NCBI RefSeq assembly: GCF_010858045.1
Contig: NZ_JAAGVC010000012.1
Span: 52,440-116,439, forward strand
DNA from: Nocardia cyriacigeorgica
GTDB taxonomy: Bacteria > Actinomycetota > Actinomycetes > Mycobacteriales > Mycobacteriaceae
DNA: 64,000 nt
Reading direction: 5' to 3'
Part shown: piece by piece, positions 1-13,082 of the stretch
Numbering within the stretch: the stretch's first letter is position 1
How the letters are laid out: the number at the start of each line of letters is the position of its first letter
Translations under genes and position numbers: made by a program
The notes under the pieces: model-generated
Seen by the model: the letters and a program-made list of their open reading frames with translations, nothing else
Databases searched by the model: none
What the model was told of the DNA's origin: nothing

Positions 1-36
1 CCGCCGCACCGGCGGCGACCACGCCTGCGTGTGGCC

Positions 37-2397
37 CTATGCCATGGCCGGGCGCGCCTCGAGCGAGCTCAGCACCTCGGGAAGATCGGTGCTGTGCAGC
101 ACCGTCAGCCGCTGGGTCGCGCGGGTCAGCGCGACGTACAGATCGTTGAGCCCGCGCGGCGACTCACCGATGATCCGCTCCGGCGCCACCAGATACACCG
201 CGTCGAATTCCAGGCCCTTCACCTCGTGCACCGTCAGCACGCGCACCGATTCCGCCGCAAGTCCGGCCAGTTCGCCGGCCAGCGCGTGCGGCACGATCAC
301 CGCCGTGGTGCCCGGCCCCTGCTCGGCCGCGAGCAGCCGCGCCAATTCGGTGCCGAAGGCAGGCTCGTCGCACCGATGCGCCTGCGGCGGATGCCCGGAC
401 TCGCGGACCGAGCGTGGTGCGCGGGCCTTCGCATCGATGGCGGTCAGCACCTGCGCGGCCACGTCCATGATCTCGGCGGGCGTGCGGTAGTTGACGGTGA
501 GTTCGGTGAGCTTCCACCGTTTGGCCACATACGGTTCCAGCACCGTCTGCCAGGTGGAGGCGCCCGCCGGGTCACCGGTCTGGGCGACATCGCCGACCAC
601 GGTCATCCAGCGGTTCGGGATGCGGCGCATCACCATCCGCCACGCCATCTCCGACAGCTCCTGTGCTTCGTCGACGATGACGTGGCCGTAGGCCCAGGTG
701 CGGTCGCCAGCCGCGCGTTCGGCGGTGGTCTGGCGGGTGCGCACCTGCTGGCGTTCGGCCAGCTGCCCGGCATCGATCAGGTCGTAGGCCATGAGGATCT
801 CGGGGTCGAGTTCGTCCTCGAGATCCTGCGGTGCGGAACCGGTGAGGATGTCGAGCGCGTCCTGGGCCTCGGCCAGCTGGGCGCGCCAGCGGCGGCGGGC
901 GCGTTCGCGTTCCTCGGCGTCATCGATGCCGAGCAGTTCGGCCAGCTCGTCCAGCAGCGGAGCGTCGGCGGCGCTGAATTCGCCGGTGTCCTGACGCCAC
1001 AGTTCGGCGCGGTCGGCCGGGTCCAGCGAACTCGCGGCCCGGTCCAGGCGGGCCGGATCGGCCAGCAGATCGGCCAGCACCTGCTGCGGGGTCAGGATCG
1101 GCCACAGTGCGCCGATGGCACGCTGGATCTGCGGATCCGAGCGCATCTCGTCGGCGATCTCGGCCAGATCGGTGCTGCTGAGCAGGCTGCGCGCACTGTC
1201 GACGGGGTCGGCGCCCATGGTCGCGGCCAGCTGTTCGGTGAGCGCGTCGATCACCGAGGACGCGAAGATCGGGCGGGCCAGATTGTGCGGCCGCCGCGAG
1301 GAGCGGGCCCGGCCCCTGGCCTTGGTGACGATCTTGCGGTTGAGCGTCAGCGGATAGCCGTCGAAGCTCAGCGCGATCGGCTCCTGCGGCACCTCCTGCC
1401 GGTCCCGCACCGCCTGCTTGAGCACCTCCAGAATGCTCAGCGAACCCTTGATCTCACCGGCCCGCAAGGAATCCTCCCGGGTGGCCTTCACGCCGGGATA
1501 CAGGTCGCCGATGGTCGACAGCAGCACGCCGGTCTCACCGAGCGAGGGCAGCACCTGGCCGATGTAATCGAGGAAGGTCGCGTTCGGCCCGATGATCAGC
1601 ACACCGGCCTTGGCCAGCTGCTGCCGGTAGGTGTAGAGCAGGTAGGCGGCGCGATGCAGCGCGACCGCGGTCTTGCCGGTGCCCGGCCCGCCCTGCACCA
1701 CCAGCACGCTCTTGTGCTCGGCGCGGATGATCGCGTCCTGCTCGCTCTGGATCGTCTCGACAATGTCGTTCATATGGCCCGTGCGGGCGGCGTTCAACGC
1801 CGACAGCAGGGCGCTCTCACTGCCGACGCCGCCGTCGTCCTCGGTGACGCCGGCGCGTTCGGCCGCCTCCAGATCCAGGTATTCGTCGTTGATCGCGGTG
1901 ACCCGGCGGTTGCGGGAACGGATGTGGCGCCGGCGCAGCACGCCGTCCGGCGCCGCGGTGGTGGCCAGGTAGAACGGCCGGGCCAGCGGGGCGCGCCAGT
2001 CCAGCAGCAGGGTCTCGTAGTCGTTGTGCTCGTCGAGGATGCCGAGGCGGCCGATGTAGCGGCGCTCGGACTCGGGCTCACCGTCCTCGGTGCCGTCGCC
2101 GTCGAGATCGATGCGGCCGAAGCACAGGCCGTGTTCGGCGGCATCGTATTTGGCCAAGTCCTCGGTGTAGAGCTGGGTGAACGATTCGCGTTCGCTGCGT
2201 GCCTGTGGGGTGCCGCCGGTCTCCAGCAGGACGGTGCGCAGCCGTTCGGTGGCGTACTTGCGCATGCCGTCTAGGCGGTCGTAGAGGACGTTCAGATGGG
2301 CCTGTTCCCGATCGATATCGGTGCCGGTGCTCGATGCGGTGGTGGTCTCGGTGTCCGGGATCGGAGAGCGGTGATCCTGAGTGAGGCGGTCGGGCAA
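37..2397 (-). CDS. HelD/HelR-type superfamily I helicase-like RNA polymerase recycling factor
   Basis: A 786-residue UvrD-like ATPase of the actinobacterial HelD class. Known members bind RNA polymerase, pry open its channels and recycle stalled enzyme; some also displace rifamycins. The charged N-terminal part (about 30-90) fits the HelD arm. Walker A GGPGTGKT is at 236-243, a Walker B-like VDEAQE follows, and the C-terminal helicase motifs GDVAQTGDPAG, HEVKGLEFDAV and YVALTRA are present. The start is TTG at 2397, because the AAGGAG ribosome binding site at 2404-2409 is correctly spaced and no ATG precedes the homologous region. A 13-bp palindrome (2410-2422) abuts that site. It is transcribed alone on this strand. 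The sequence does not show whether it acts in rifamycin tolerance; no rifamycin-associated palindrome is visible upstream. Confidence 0.9.
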   Translation of the reverse strand: MPDRLTQDHRSPIPDTETTTASSTGTDIDREQAHLNVLYDRLDGMRKYATERLRTVLLETGGTPQARSERESFTQLYTEDLAKYDAAEHGLCFGRIDLDGDGTEDGEPESERRYIGRLGILDEHNDYETLLLDWRAPLARPFYLATTAAPDGVLRRRHIRSRNRRVTAINDEYLDLEAAERAGVTEDDGGVGSESALLSALNAARTGHMNDIVETIQSEQDAIIRAEHKSVLVVQGGPGTGKTAVALHRAAYLLYTYRQQLAKAGVLIIGPNATFLDYIGQVLPSLGETGVLLSTIGDLYPGVKATREDSLRAGEIKGSLSILEVLKQAVRDRQEVPQEPIALSFDGYPLTLNRKIVTKARGRARSSRRPHNLARPIFASSVIDALTEQLAATMGADPVDSARSLLSSTDLAEIADEMRSDPQIQRAIGALWPILTPQQVLADLLADPARLDRAASSLDPADRAELWRQDTGEFSAADAPLLDELAELLGIDDAEERERARRRWRAQLAEAQDALDILTGSAPQDLEDELDPEILMAYDLIDAGQLAERQQVRTRQTTAERAAGDRTWAYGHVIVDEAQELSEMAWRMVMRRIPNRWMTVVGDVAQTGDPAGASTWQTVLEPYVAKRWKLTELTVNYRTPAEIMDVAAQVLTAIDAKARAPRSVRESGHPPQAHRCDEPAFGTELARLLAAEQGPGTTAVIVPHALAGELAGLAAESVRVLTVHEVKGLEFDAVYLVAPERIIGESPRGLNDLYVALTRATQRLTVLHSTDLPEVLSSLEARPAMA

Positions 2398-2409
2398 AAC
2401 GAACTCCTT

Positions 2410-2422
2410 GTCACCCGGTGAC
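2410..2422. promoter_or_regulatory. Palindrome next to the HelD ribosome binding site
   Basis: GTCACC-C-GGTGAC is a perfect 6-bp inverted repeat with a one-base centre, immediately upstream of the HelD ribosome binding site. A second inverted repeat (ggacgat/atcgtcc, 2467-2491) lies further up. Either could be an operator or a 5' UTR hairpin; the function is inferred only from position. Confidence 0.35.
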
Positions 2423-2526
2423 TGGCACCAGTGGGGCAGGCAGACGACAGCGGTGGTGGAAGGCGCGGACGATCGGAAAACGGAATCGTCCAGTCTACTG
2501 CGCGTTCGGCGTGGTCGCCGCCGCGC

Positions 2527-3858
2527 TCAGGATGCGTGGGTGTTGTTCGGCCTGCGGGCGGGCCCGATCAGGCCTTCGCGATGCCCGGCCGGCTTGGCGC
2601 GGTACATCGCCACGTCCGCGTCGTGCAGCACCGCTTCGGGGGTGCGCCGGTCGCCCGGGCGCAGCGCGGTGACCCCGATCGAGGCGTTGACCTCGATGCG
2701 ATGCCCACGCGCGACGATCGGTTCGGCCATGGTCCGCTGCAACCGCAGGATCAGCGCGTCCAGATCGGCCTGCCGAGTGCGCCCGGACAGCAGCACCAGG
2801 AATTCGTCGCCGCCGAGCCTGCCGACGATGTCGTCGGCGCGCAGCGCCCGCTGCAAACGCTGCGCCACGATCTGCAGCACCGTGTCACCGATGGCGTGGC
2901 CGAGGGAGTCGTTGATCGCCTTGAATCCGTCCAGGTCGATGAACATCACCACCGACACCGGCAGATCTTCGCTGGCGGCCAGCGCGCCCGCGAGTTGCGA
3001 CAGGATCAGCGACCGGTTGGCCAGCCCGGTCAGCGAATCGTGGGTGGCCTGATATTCCAGGTGCCGCCTGCTGGCCCGGTATTCGGTGATATCGGCGAAC
3101 GAGGACACCGCCGAGGAATCCGGATCGCCGGGATTGAGCAGCCTGCTCGACCCGGACAGCCAGCGCCGTTGCCCGTCGGAGCGGTCGACGCCGAAGACAT
3201 AGCCGGTGATGGTCTCGCCGGTGGCCAGGGTGCGCGCGACCGGATGCCGGGCGGTGGACATCGGCTGGGCGTTGGTGTCCAGCAGCGTCAGCGGCAGCTC
3301 GGCGATGCTCACCCCGGCCAGGTCACCGGCGTCCTCGATGCCGAAGATGCGTCGCGCGGCCGGATTGACCGATTCGATCCGGCCGTCCCGGTCGATGACC
3401 GCCACGCCCTCCTCGAGCTGGGACACCACCGTGGTGAAGTGCTGTTCGGCGCGGCGCTGGGCGGCCTCGGCGGCGCGCTGGGCGCTCAGATCGTGGATGA
3501 CGACCTGGTAGGCGGCCTGGTCGTGCCAGACGGTGAGCACCGAGACGGTCTCCACCGGCACCTGCGTGCCGTCCAGCCGTAGCAATGTCATCTCGGCGGG
3601 GGTGGAGGCCGCGCCCGCCCGGGTGAGCCGGGAGATGCGGTCGAGCATGCCGGGCACCGAATCCGGGTGCACGAACTGCACCAGCGGGCGTCCGACCAGA
3701 TCTTCCGGGCCCGAGGCGGCCAGCATGCGCACCGTCGCCGGGTTGACGTAGACGATGATGCCGCGTTCGTGCACGCAGATACCGTCCGGAGTGTGTTCGA
3801 CCAGAGACCGGTACCGCTGCGCCAGCTGCTCGGCGGCGCTGAGCCTGTCCTCTCCCAC
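2527..3858 (-). CDS. PAS-PAS-GGDEF diguanylate cyclase
   Basis: Predicted to make cyclic di-GMP from two GTP. With the GTG start at 3858 the protein has 443 residues: two PAS sensor domains (about 10-125 and 137-258), then a GGDEF domain (about 268-425). The active-site motif is an intact GGDEF (349-353). An RxxD inhibitory site (RADD, 340-343) sits exactly five residues before it, so product inhibition is likely. FIDLDGFK (306-313) is the usual metal/nucleotide strand. There is no EAL domain and no membrane segment, so it should be cytosolic. GTG 3858 follows a GGGGG stretch at good spacing; the frame stays open to a GTG at 3936, which lacks a ribosome binding site. The ligand of the PAS domains is unknown. 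Confidence 0.88.
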   Translation of the reverse strand: MGEDRLSAAEQLAQRYRSLVEHTPDGICVHERGIIVYVNPATVRMLAASGPEDLVGRPLVQFVHPDSVPGMLDRISRLTRAGAASTPAEMTLLRLDGTQVPVETVSVLTVWHDQAAYQVVIHDLSAQRAAEAAQRRAEQHFTTVVSQLEEGVAVIDRDGRIESVNPAARRIFGIEDAGDLAGVSIAELPLTLLDTNAQPMSTARHPVARTLATGETITGYVFGVDRSDGQRRWLSGSSRLLNPGDPDSSAVSSFADITEYRASRRHLEYQATHDSLTGLANRSLILSQLAGALAASEDLPVSVVMFIDLDGFKAINDSLGHAIGDTVLQIVAQRLQRALRADDIVGRLGGDEFLVLLSGRTRQADLDALILRLQRTMAEPIVARGHRIEVNASIGVTALRPGDRRTPEAVLHDADVAMYRAKPAGHREGLIGPARRPNNTHAS

Positions 3859-4065
3859 CTCGAACCCCCGATCGTCCACCGATAGCTGGTCATTGGAGCA
3901 CGGGATTATTCTGGATCCGACATGTGCGCCGTTCACATGATCGACGCGATTGCCGTGTGTCGGGTACTGCGCCCGGGCTCGATCCGGTGATCATGACAGA
4001 ACCGGTTCTTCACGACGGCGGGCCGGCGCGAGTGGCCGGAGGAGATCGGGCCGAGGAGCGATGCC

Positions 4066-5232
4066 ATGTCCGAACCTGATCATCATATGTCCATTGCCGG
4101 TGTCGGCGCTGTCACCGGGTACGGATGGGGGCGCGAGGCGCTGTGGCGCGGACTGCTGAGCGGCAAGTCGGCGGCCGGTGTGCAGCCCGGTTACGGCGTG
4201 GGACGCGATGAGCCGGCATGGGTGTCGCTGGTCCCGTCGGGCGGCGATCCGCGGGTGAGCGGCAGCCGATACGGGCGCGCCGTGCACGCGGCGGCGCGCG
4301 AGGCTATCGAGGATGCGCGCGCCCGTGGCTGGCGGCCGGGCCGCACGGTGGGCCTGCTGCACGCGATCGTGCTCGGCGACGTGGCCAACTGGCGTGACTT
4401 CTACACCGTCGACGACGGCCACCGGCGTTCCCGCGGGTATCTTCCGCTGCTGCCGTCCACGCCGATCTCGGTGGTGATGCAGGAGTTCGGTTTCCACGGT
4501 CCGGCGATGAACGTGTCCGCGGCGTGCAGTTCCGGCAATGCCGGATTGCTCACCGCGAAGCTGTGGCTCGACAGCGGCCAGGCCGACGACGTGGTGTGCG
4601 TGGTGAGCGACCTGTCGGCGACACCGGAGATGGTGGAGCATTTCGTGCGGCTCGGCGCCGCCGTCACCGATGCCGAACCGCTGCAGGCCTGCCGCCCGTT
4701 CCAGGAAGGCAGCCGTGGTTTCAGCATGGGGGAGGCGTCGGTGGGTTTCGTGCTCAGCCGCTCGGCGCCGCGCCCGTATGCCCGGGTGCTCGGCGGTGCG
4801 ATGACCAACGACGGCTATCACGTGGTGTCGGTGGATCCGGGGCACGGCCAGATCATCGAATGCGCGCGCCGGGCGCTCCGCGCGGCAGGCGTATCGGCGG
4901 ATCAGGTGGCCTATTTCAATGCCCACGGCACCGGCACCCGCCAGTGCGACGACGCCGAACGGGCGCTGCTGGCCGAGGTCTTCGACGACCGGCCCGCCAT
5001 CTACGCCCTCAAGCCGCTGACCGGCCACTGCCAGGGTGCGGCGGCCGCGGTGGAGATCGCCGCCGCGGCCATGGGCTTCGAACGCTCGCTCGTGCCCGCC
5101 GCGCCGATCGTCGCGTCACCGCATCCGCGGTTGCTGGACGGGCCGGTGGCGAGCGCGGGCGCGATCACGGCGAAACTGTCGCTGGGGATGGGCGGCAACA
5201 ACGCGATGGTGGTGCTGGCACCGCCGGAGTGA
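4066..5232 (+). CDS. Beta-ketoacyl synthase family protein (stand-alone ketosynthase)
   Basis: A 388-residue thiolase-fold condensing enzyme. The catalytic triad is visible: Cys154 in SAACSSG, His287 in NAHGTGT and His321 in PLTGHCQG, with the conserved Lys316 five residues before. It is slightly shorter than FabF (about 410 residues). No acyl carrier protein, ketoreductase or other fatty-acid/polyketide partner is adjacent, so the substrate cannot be assigned. It is convergent with dosS, 21 bp away. ATG 4066 has a purine-rich sequence upstream; ATG 4087 is an alternative. It could be a specialised lipid or secondary-metabolite ketosynthase. Confidence 0.82.
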   Translation: MSEPDHHMSIAGVGAVTGYGWGREALWRGLLSGKSAAGVQPGYGVGRDEPAWVSLVPSGGDPRVSGSRYGRAVHAAAREAIEDARARGWRPGRTVGLLHAIVLGDVANWRDFYTVDDGHRRSRGYLPLLPSTPISVVMQEFGFHGPAMNVSAACSSGNAGLLTAKLWLDSGQADDVVCVVSDLSATPEMVEHFVRLGAAVTDAEPLQACRPFQEGSRGFSMGEASVGFVLSRSAPRPYARVLGGAMTNDGYHVVSVDPGHGQIIECARRALRAAGVSADQVAYFNAHGTGTRQCDDAERALLAEVFDDRPAIYALKPLTGHCQGAAAAVEIAAAAMGFERSLVPAAPIVASPHPRLLDGPVASAGAITAKLSLGMGGNNAMVVLAPPE

Positions 5233-5253
5233 GCCGCCGCGACGGATCGGCGG

Positions 5254-7161
<1,908 letters not shown>

Positions 7162-7172
7162 CTATGGCGCGA

Positions 7173-7192
7173 TCGGGGACTTTCGGCCCTGT
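7173..7192. promoter_or_regulatory. DosR-box-like operator between dosS and the HPF gene
   Basis: The sequence TCGGGGACTTTCGGCCCTGT matches about 14 of 20 positions of the mycobacterial DosR consensus TTSGGGACTWWAGTCCCSAA, including the whole GGGACT half and the CCC of the other half. A candidate -10 (GCATAT, 7215-7220) would put transcription start near 7227 and the box centre near -45, typical for DosR activation of the gene starting at 7254. It could also serve dosS on the other strand. Confidence 0.6.
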
Positions 7193-7253
7193 TCGTGATC
7201 TCCGCGTGATGGTGGCATATCCGCACGGCGAGAATAGAAAGCAGGGGTTTCCT

Positions 7254-8009
7254 ATGAATTCGCTGGAGCTGTGGGACACCGCGACCGAGCCGGACCTCGC
7301 GGTCACCACCCGTGGCGCGGTACCGCCGGCCGACGTGACCCGTGCGGTGCGGGCCATCGGGCGGGTACTGCGCCGTCACCATCTCGACGCGGCCGCGCAC
7401 GTGCGCGTCACCGCACCGGCCGACGCCGATCAGCCGACGGTCGTGCAGGCCAACATCCATTCCCGCGATACCCGCACCCGGGTGCAGGTGCCCGGCCCAC
7501 GCGGTTTCGCGGTCACCTTCGCCGCCGAACGGCTGGACCGCCACATCGCCCGGCTCGGCGCCGATCCGGTCCCGCGGGTCTGGCCGGATCCGGCCCGGCC
7601 GCCGCTGGCCCGGGTCACCGAGCAGCGGCCGATCACCCGGCGCAAGGACTACGCCCTGCTCACGGGCACCCCGGCGCAGGCGATCGAGGTGCTCGACGCC
7701 ATGGATTACGACGCGCACCTGTTCACCGACGCCGCGACCGGCGAGGAAGCCGTGGTGCACTGGATCGACCCGGACGGGGTGCACATGATCCGCCAGCACA
7801 GCACGGCGCCCACCGAGGCCGCACCCGCGCCGATGGCGTTGACGGTGGACGCCGCACCCGCCCCGCGGCTGGACGAGGGCGATGCCGCCACCCAGCTGTG
7901 CTGGCGTGGCCTGCCGTTCCTGTTCTATACCGATGCCCGCACCGGCCGCGGTCATCTGCTCTACCGCCGCTACGACGGCGACCTGGCCCTGGTGCGCCCG
8001 GCCCGCTAG
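7254..8009 (+). CDS. hpf: Long-form ribosome hibernation promoting factor (RafH/dormancy-associated type)
   Basis: A 251-residue protein with a divergent S30AE-like N-terminal half (about 15-110) and two C-terminal copies of the S30AE_C motif (about 130-185 and 200-250, the second ending FLFYTDARTGRGHLLYRR). Such proteins bind the small ribosomal subunit and silence or pair ribosomes in stasis; mycobacterial relatives belong to the DosR regulon. ATG 7254 was chosen because GCAGGGG lies upstream and because the in-frame extension back to 6993 would run antisense into dosS. It sits between dosS and dosR on the opposite strand, with a DosR-box-like site 62 bp upstream of its start. Its stop lies three bases from the end of dosR. 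DosR control is an inference from the box and the neighbours. Confidence 0.8.
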   Translation: MNSLELWDTATEPDLAVTTRGAVPPADVTRAVRAIGRVLRRHHLDAAAHVRVTAPADADQPTVVQANIHSRDTRTRVQVPGPRGFAVTFAAERLDRHIARLGADPVPRVWPDPARPPLARVTEQRPITRRKDYALLTGTPAQAIEVLDAMDYDAHLFTDAATGEEAVVHWIDPDGVHMIRQHSTAPTEAAPAPMALTVDAAPAPRLDEGDAATQLCWRGLPFLFYTDARTGRGHLLYRRYDGDLALVRPAR

Positions 8010-8012
8010 CGC

Positions 8013-8645
8013 CTACCGCTCGCCGAGCTTGGTGGCGAGCACCGCGGCCTGGGTGCGCCGCTCCACGCCGAGCTTGGCGAGCAGCCGGGAGACGTAGTTC
8101 TTCACTGTCTTCTCGGCGAGGAACATGCGCGCGGCGATCTGCCGGTTCGTGAGCCCCTCACCGAGCAGGGTCAGCAGTTTGCGTTCCTGCTCGGTGAGCC
8201 CGGCCAGCGGGCCGTCGTCCTCGGTGCTGCGCCGCAGCCGCGTCTTCAGCGCCGCCGCGGCGCGCGTATCGAGCAGCGAACGGCCCGCGCCGACCTCTTT
8301 GACGGCGTCGGCGAGCTCCATGCCCTTGATGTTCTTCACCACATATCCCGAGGCTCCGGCGAGGATCGCGTCGAGCATGGCCTGGTCGTCGGTGTAGGAG
8401 GTGAGGATCAGGCAGCGCAGATCGTCGAACTCGGCCAGCAGATCGCGGCACAGCTCGATGCCGTTGCCGTCGGGTAATCGCACGTCCAGCACCGCGACTC
8501 GGGGGCGAAGGGCGCGGATGCCGATCATCGCCGACGCGACGTCACCGGCCTGGCCGACGACGGTGAGATCCGGATCGCTCTCCAGCAGGTCGATCAGACC
8601 GCGGCGGACGATCTCGTGATCGTCGACCAGGAACACCTCGAGCAC
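8013..8645 (-). CDS. dosR: DosR/DevR dormancy response regulator
   Basis: A 210-residue NarL/LuxR-type regulator very close to mycobacterial DosR. The receiver has Asp8/Asp9, phosphoacceptor Asp54, Thr82 and Lys104. The C-terminal helix-turn-helix keeps the DNA-contacting Lys179, Lys182 and Asn183 (EKTVKN). The family activates genes for hypoxic and NO-induced dormancy. The start is GTG 8645 behind AGGAG. An imperfect palindrome (8667-8684, arms CTACC/GGTAG, 14 of 18 symmetric) lies just upstream and may be regulatory. The gene is separated from its cognate kinase dosS by the HPF gene and so needs its own promoter. Confidence 0.95.
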   Translation of the reverse strand: MLEVFLVDDHEIVRRGLIDLLESDPDLTVVGQAGDVASAMIGIRALRPRVAVLDVRLPDGNGIELCRDLLAEFDDLRCLILTSYTDDQAMLDAILAGASGYVVKNIKGMELADAVKEVGAGRSLLDTRAAAALKTRLRRSTEDDGPLAGLTEQERKLLTLLGEGLTNRQIAARMFLAEKTVKNYVSRLLAKLGVERRTQAAVLATKLGER

Positions 8646-8844
8646 AGCCGACTCCTGTTCGTTTGTCTACCCTGGTCAAGGTAGCTCGCCGAACGGCCGT
8701 GGGGGATGGCCGAAAGTCATCTGGCGGGCCTCGCCCCTCGCCCGGGAAAACTTGTCGGTGGTCCGGCCTAGCATGGCCGCCGGGGACATATCGGCATGCC
8801 AGAACCCGGTACGCGGGACATCGAAGAGAGAAGGGACCCACCTG

Positions 8845-11772
<2,928 letters not shown>

Positions 11773-11777
11773 CCGCT

Positions 11778-11805
11778 GCGGGGTGGCGGTGCGCCGCCGC
11801 CCCGC
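11778..11805. terminator. Bidirectional hairpin between uvrA and the convergent esterase gene
   Basis: A 12-bp stem (gcggggtggcgg with ccgccgccccgc, one G-T pair) and a 4-base loop fill the short gap between two convergent genes. There is no T-tract, as is common in high-GC actinobacteria. Confidence 0.6.
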
Positions 11806-11810
11806 GCGCG

Positions 11811-12515
11811 TCACCGCTGGGCGACGGTGTGGATCAGCTCGGCGAGCTCGTGCGGTTTCGACCACATGGGCCAGTGGCCGGTGGGCAGGTCGACGTATTC
11901 GGCGTCCATCCGGGCCAGCTCGGCGAACATCGGCATCTCGCCCTCGTCGCGTAGCTTCCCGACCACCTCGGCGGTGAAGGTATTGCAGATCACCGTGGTC
12001 GGGATCCGCCGGCCCGCGGGCTGCTCGCTGAGCCGCAGCGGCGCCGTGGCCACCGCGATCGGCTCGGAGACCGCGCGGGCCCGGAAGGTCGCCAGGGCTT
12101 CCTCGTCGAGACCGGCGAGGTTGTCCCCGTCGGCGGTCAGCTCGTCCCAGTGCGGAAGTGGGTATTCGCGGGCGGCGAGGTCGAGTTCGGAGTTGAGCAC
12201 GAAACCGTTCGGCAGGGGCGCGCTGTCGACATAGATCGCCCGGGAGAACCGCTCAGGGGCCAGGTCGCAGGCCAGGTAGGCGGCCGCGCCGCCGCCGGAG
12301 TGGGCGACGAGGACGGCGGGCCGGCCGTCGGTGGCCTCGACGATGGCCTCGGCCTGGCGCTCCAGGGTGGCGTCGAGTCGGTCCGCGTCGTGCGGGTCGA
12401 GGCCGGGCAGGGTCAGGGCAAGCACCTCGTCACCGTGGCGGCGCAGATCGTCCGCGACCTCGTCCCACGCCCATGCGCCCAACCAGAAACCGGGAACCAG
12501 AAGTATCCGTGCCAT
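11811..12515 (-). CDS. Alpha/beta-fold hydrolase (esterase family)
   Basis: A 234-residue single-domain alpha/beta hydrolase of the salicylate-esterase/hydroxynitrile-lyase-like group. The N-terminal strand and oxyanion region (ILLVPGFWLGAWAW), nucleophile elbow AHSGGG and C-terminal catalytic His in TGHWPMW are visible. There is no signal peptide, so it should be cytosolic. ATG 12515 begins the conserved first strand; the open frame extending to 12647 has no homology. The substrate is unknown. Convergent with uvrA. Confidence 0.82.
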   Translation of the reverse strand: MARILLVPGFWLGAWAWDEVADDLRRHGDEVLALTLPGLDPHDADRLDATLERQAEAIVEATDGRPAVLVAHSGGGAAAYLACDLAPERFSRAIYVDSAPLPNGFVLNSELDLAAREYPLPHWDELTADGDNLAGLDEEALATFRARAVSEPIAVATAPLRLSEQPAGRRIPTTVICNTFTAEVVGKLRDEGEMPMFAELARMDAEYVDLPTGHWPMWSKPHELAELIHTVAQR

Positions 12516-12795
12516 TCGGAGAGCATCCCATGCCGGGCCCGCCGGAGAACGCGCGGTTCCGCAGATTTCAATGAAATGTGGTGTGCGACACGATGTTTCG
12601 CAATCTCTAGGGTCGACGCCCCTGGCTTCGTCCGGTCGTGGCCACACCCGGTGACGGCGGGTGGGCGCTTGTGCCGGAAAACCGCCCTAAAAGTGAAACA
12701 TGCGTGTGTAGGATCGGCCGCAACCGCGTCCCAGCGGCCTGGGGCGCGGCGATGGACAGCCGGCGCGGCCGGTGCGAACGAAAGGAATGCCCGCC
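12516..12795. other. Intergenic region upstream of the small-peptide pair
   Basis: About 280 bp without a credible gene. It contains a palindrome ATTTCA-A-TGAAAT (12565-12577) and a TAGGAT hexamer (12709-12714) that could be a -10 element for the peptide genes, leaving a leader of roughly 75-80 nt. I found no convincing -35 partner. Confidence 0.4.
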
Positions 12796-12891
12796 ATGGA
12801 AGGCGTCGACATCGGGGCCCTGATCACTCAGATCCTCGGATTTCTGAGCAGTGGCTCGTCTCTCAACTACACCCCGGGCACGCCTGCCTGA
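12796..12891 (+). CDS. 31-residue peptide, first of a tandem related pair
   Basis: A short ORF beginning MEGVDIGALITQ and ending in TPGTPA. The CGAAAGGAA ribosome binding site ahead of ATG 12796 is shared, base for base, with the next gene. The peptide has an amphipathic/hydrophobic stretch (about 4-17) followed by LSSGSSLNYTPG. It aligns with its neighbour as [IL]Gx[IL]xTxIxx[FM]LS[ST]GSx[IL]xxTPG (10 identities in 23). There is no signal peptide. Mycolata encode tiny leaderless envelope proteins (PorA/PorH/ProtX in corynebacteria), which this resembles in size and tandem layout only; no sequence match is claimed. A peptide acting on membranes or on another protein is equally possible. Confidence 0.6.
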   Translation: MEGVDIGALITQILGFLSSGSSLNYTPGTPA

Positions 12892-12921
12892 GCGCGGATC
12901 CACCGAAAGGAACCACCCATC

Positions 12922-13017
12922 ATGAACTCAGGAAGCGCGGGCCTCGGCGACATCTTCACCGCCATCGCGAACATGCTGAGCACCGGCTCGGCCATCTCGG
13001 TGACGCCAGGGATGTGA
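12922..13017 (+). CDS. 31-residue peptide, second of a tandem related pair
   Basis: Begins MNSGSAGLGDIF and ends ISVTPGM. It has the same length as the preceding peptide and shares its conserved core (GxxxTxIxxxLSxGS...TPG), so the pair looks like a duplication maintained under selection. ATG 12922 follows CGAAAGGAA. Thirty bases separate the two genes and a strong hairpin follows eight bases after the stop, which argues for a real two-gene transcript. Helix 7-19 would be amphipathic; the C-terminal SGS...TPG part is polar. Function unknown. Confidence 0.6.
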   Translation: MNSGSAGLGDIFTAIANMLSTGSAISVTPGM

Positions 13018-13024
13018 TCGACGC

Positions 13025-13058
13025 ACGAAGGCCGGGTCCCTCGGGACCCGGCCTTCGT
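13025..13058. terminator. Strong terminator hairpin after the small-peptide pair
   Basis: A perfect 16-bp inverted repeat (acgaaggccgggtccc and its complement) with a two-base centre. It lies 8 bases after the second peptide gene and 25 bases before the end of the convergent DUF1844 gene, so it probably works in both directions. Confidence 0.8.
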
Positions 13059-13082
13059 GGTGTCCGGCATGCCGACGCCGCG

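Noticed and set aside
31..2274. Long open frame (747 codons) opposite the HelD-type gene
   Set aside because: Antisense shadow caused by high GC in the third codon position; composition (His, Gly, Arg, Gln rich) and lack of domains are non-coding.
2398..2526. Rifamycin-associated element upstream of the HelD-type gene
   Set aside because: Looked for the known GC-rich 19-bp palindrome and did not find it; the palindromes present differ.
13025..13058. GGGTCCC...GGGACCC as a DosR-type box
   Set aside because: It is the loop end of a 16-bp perfect hairpin located after genes, not in front of one; a terminator explains it better.
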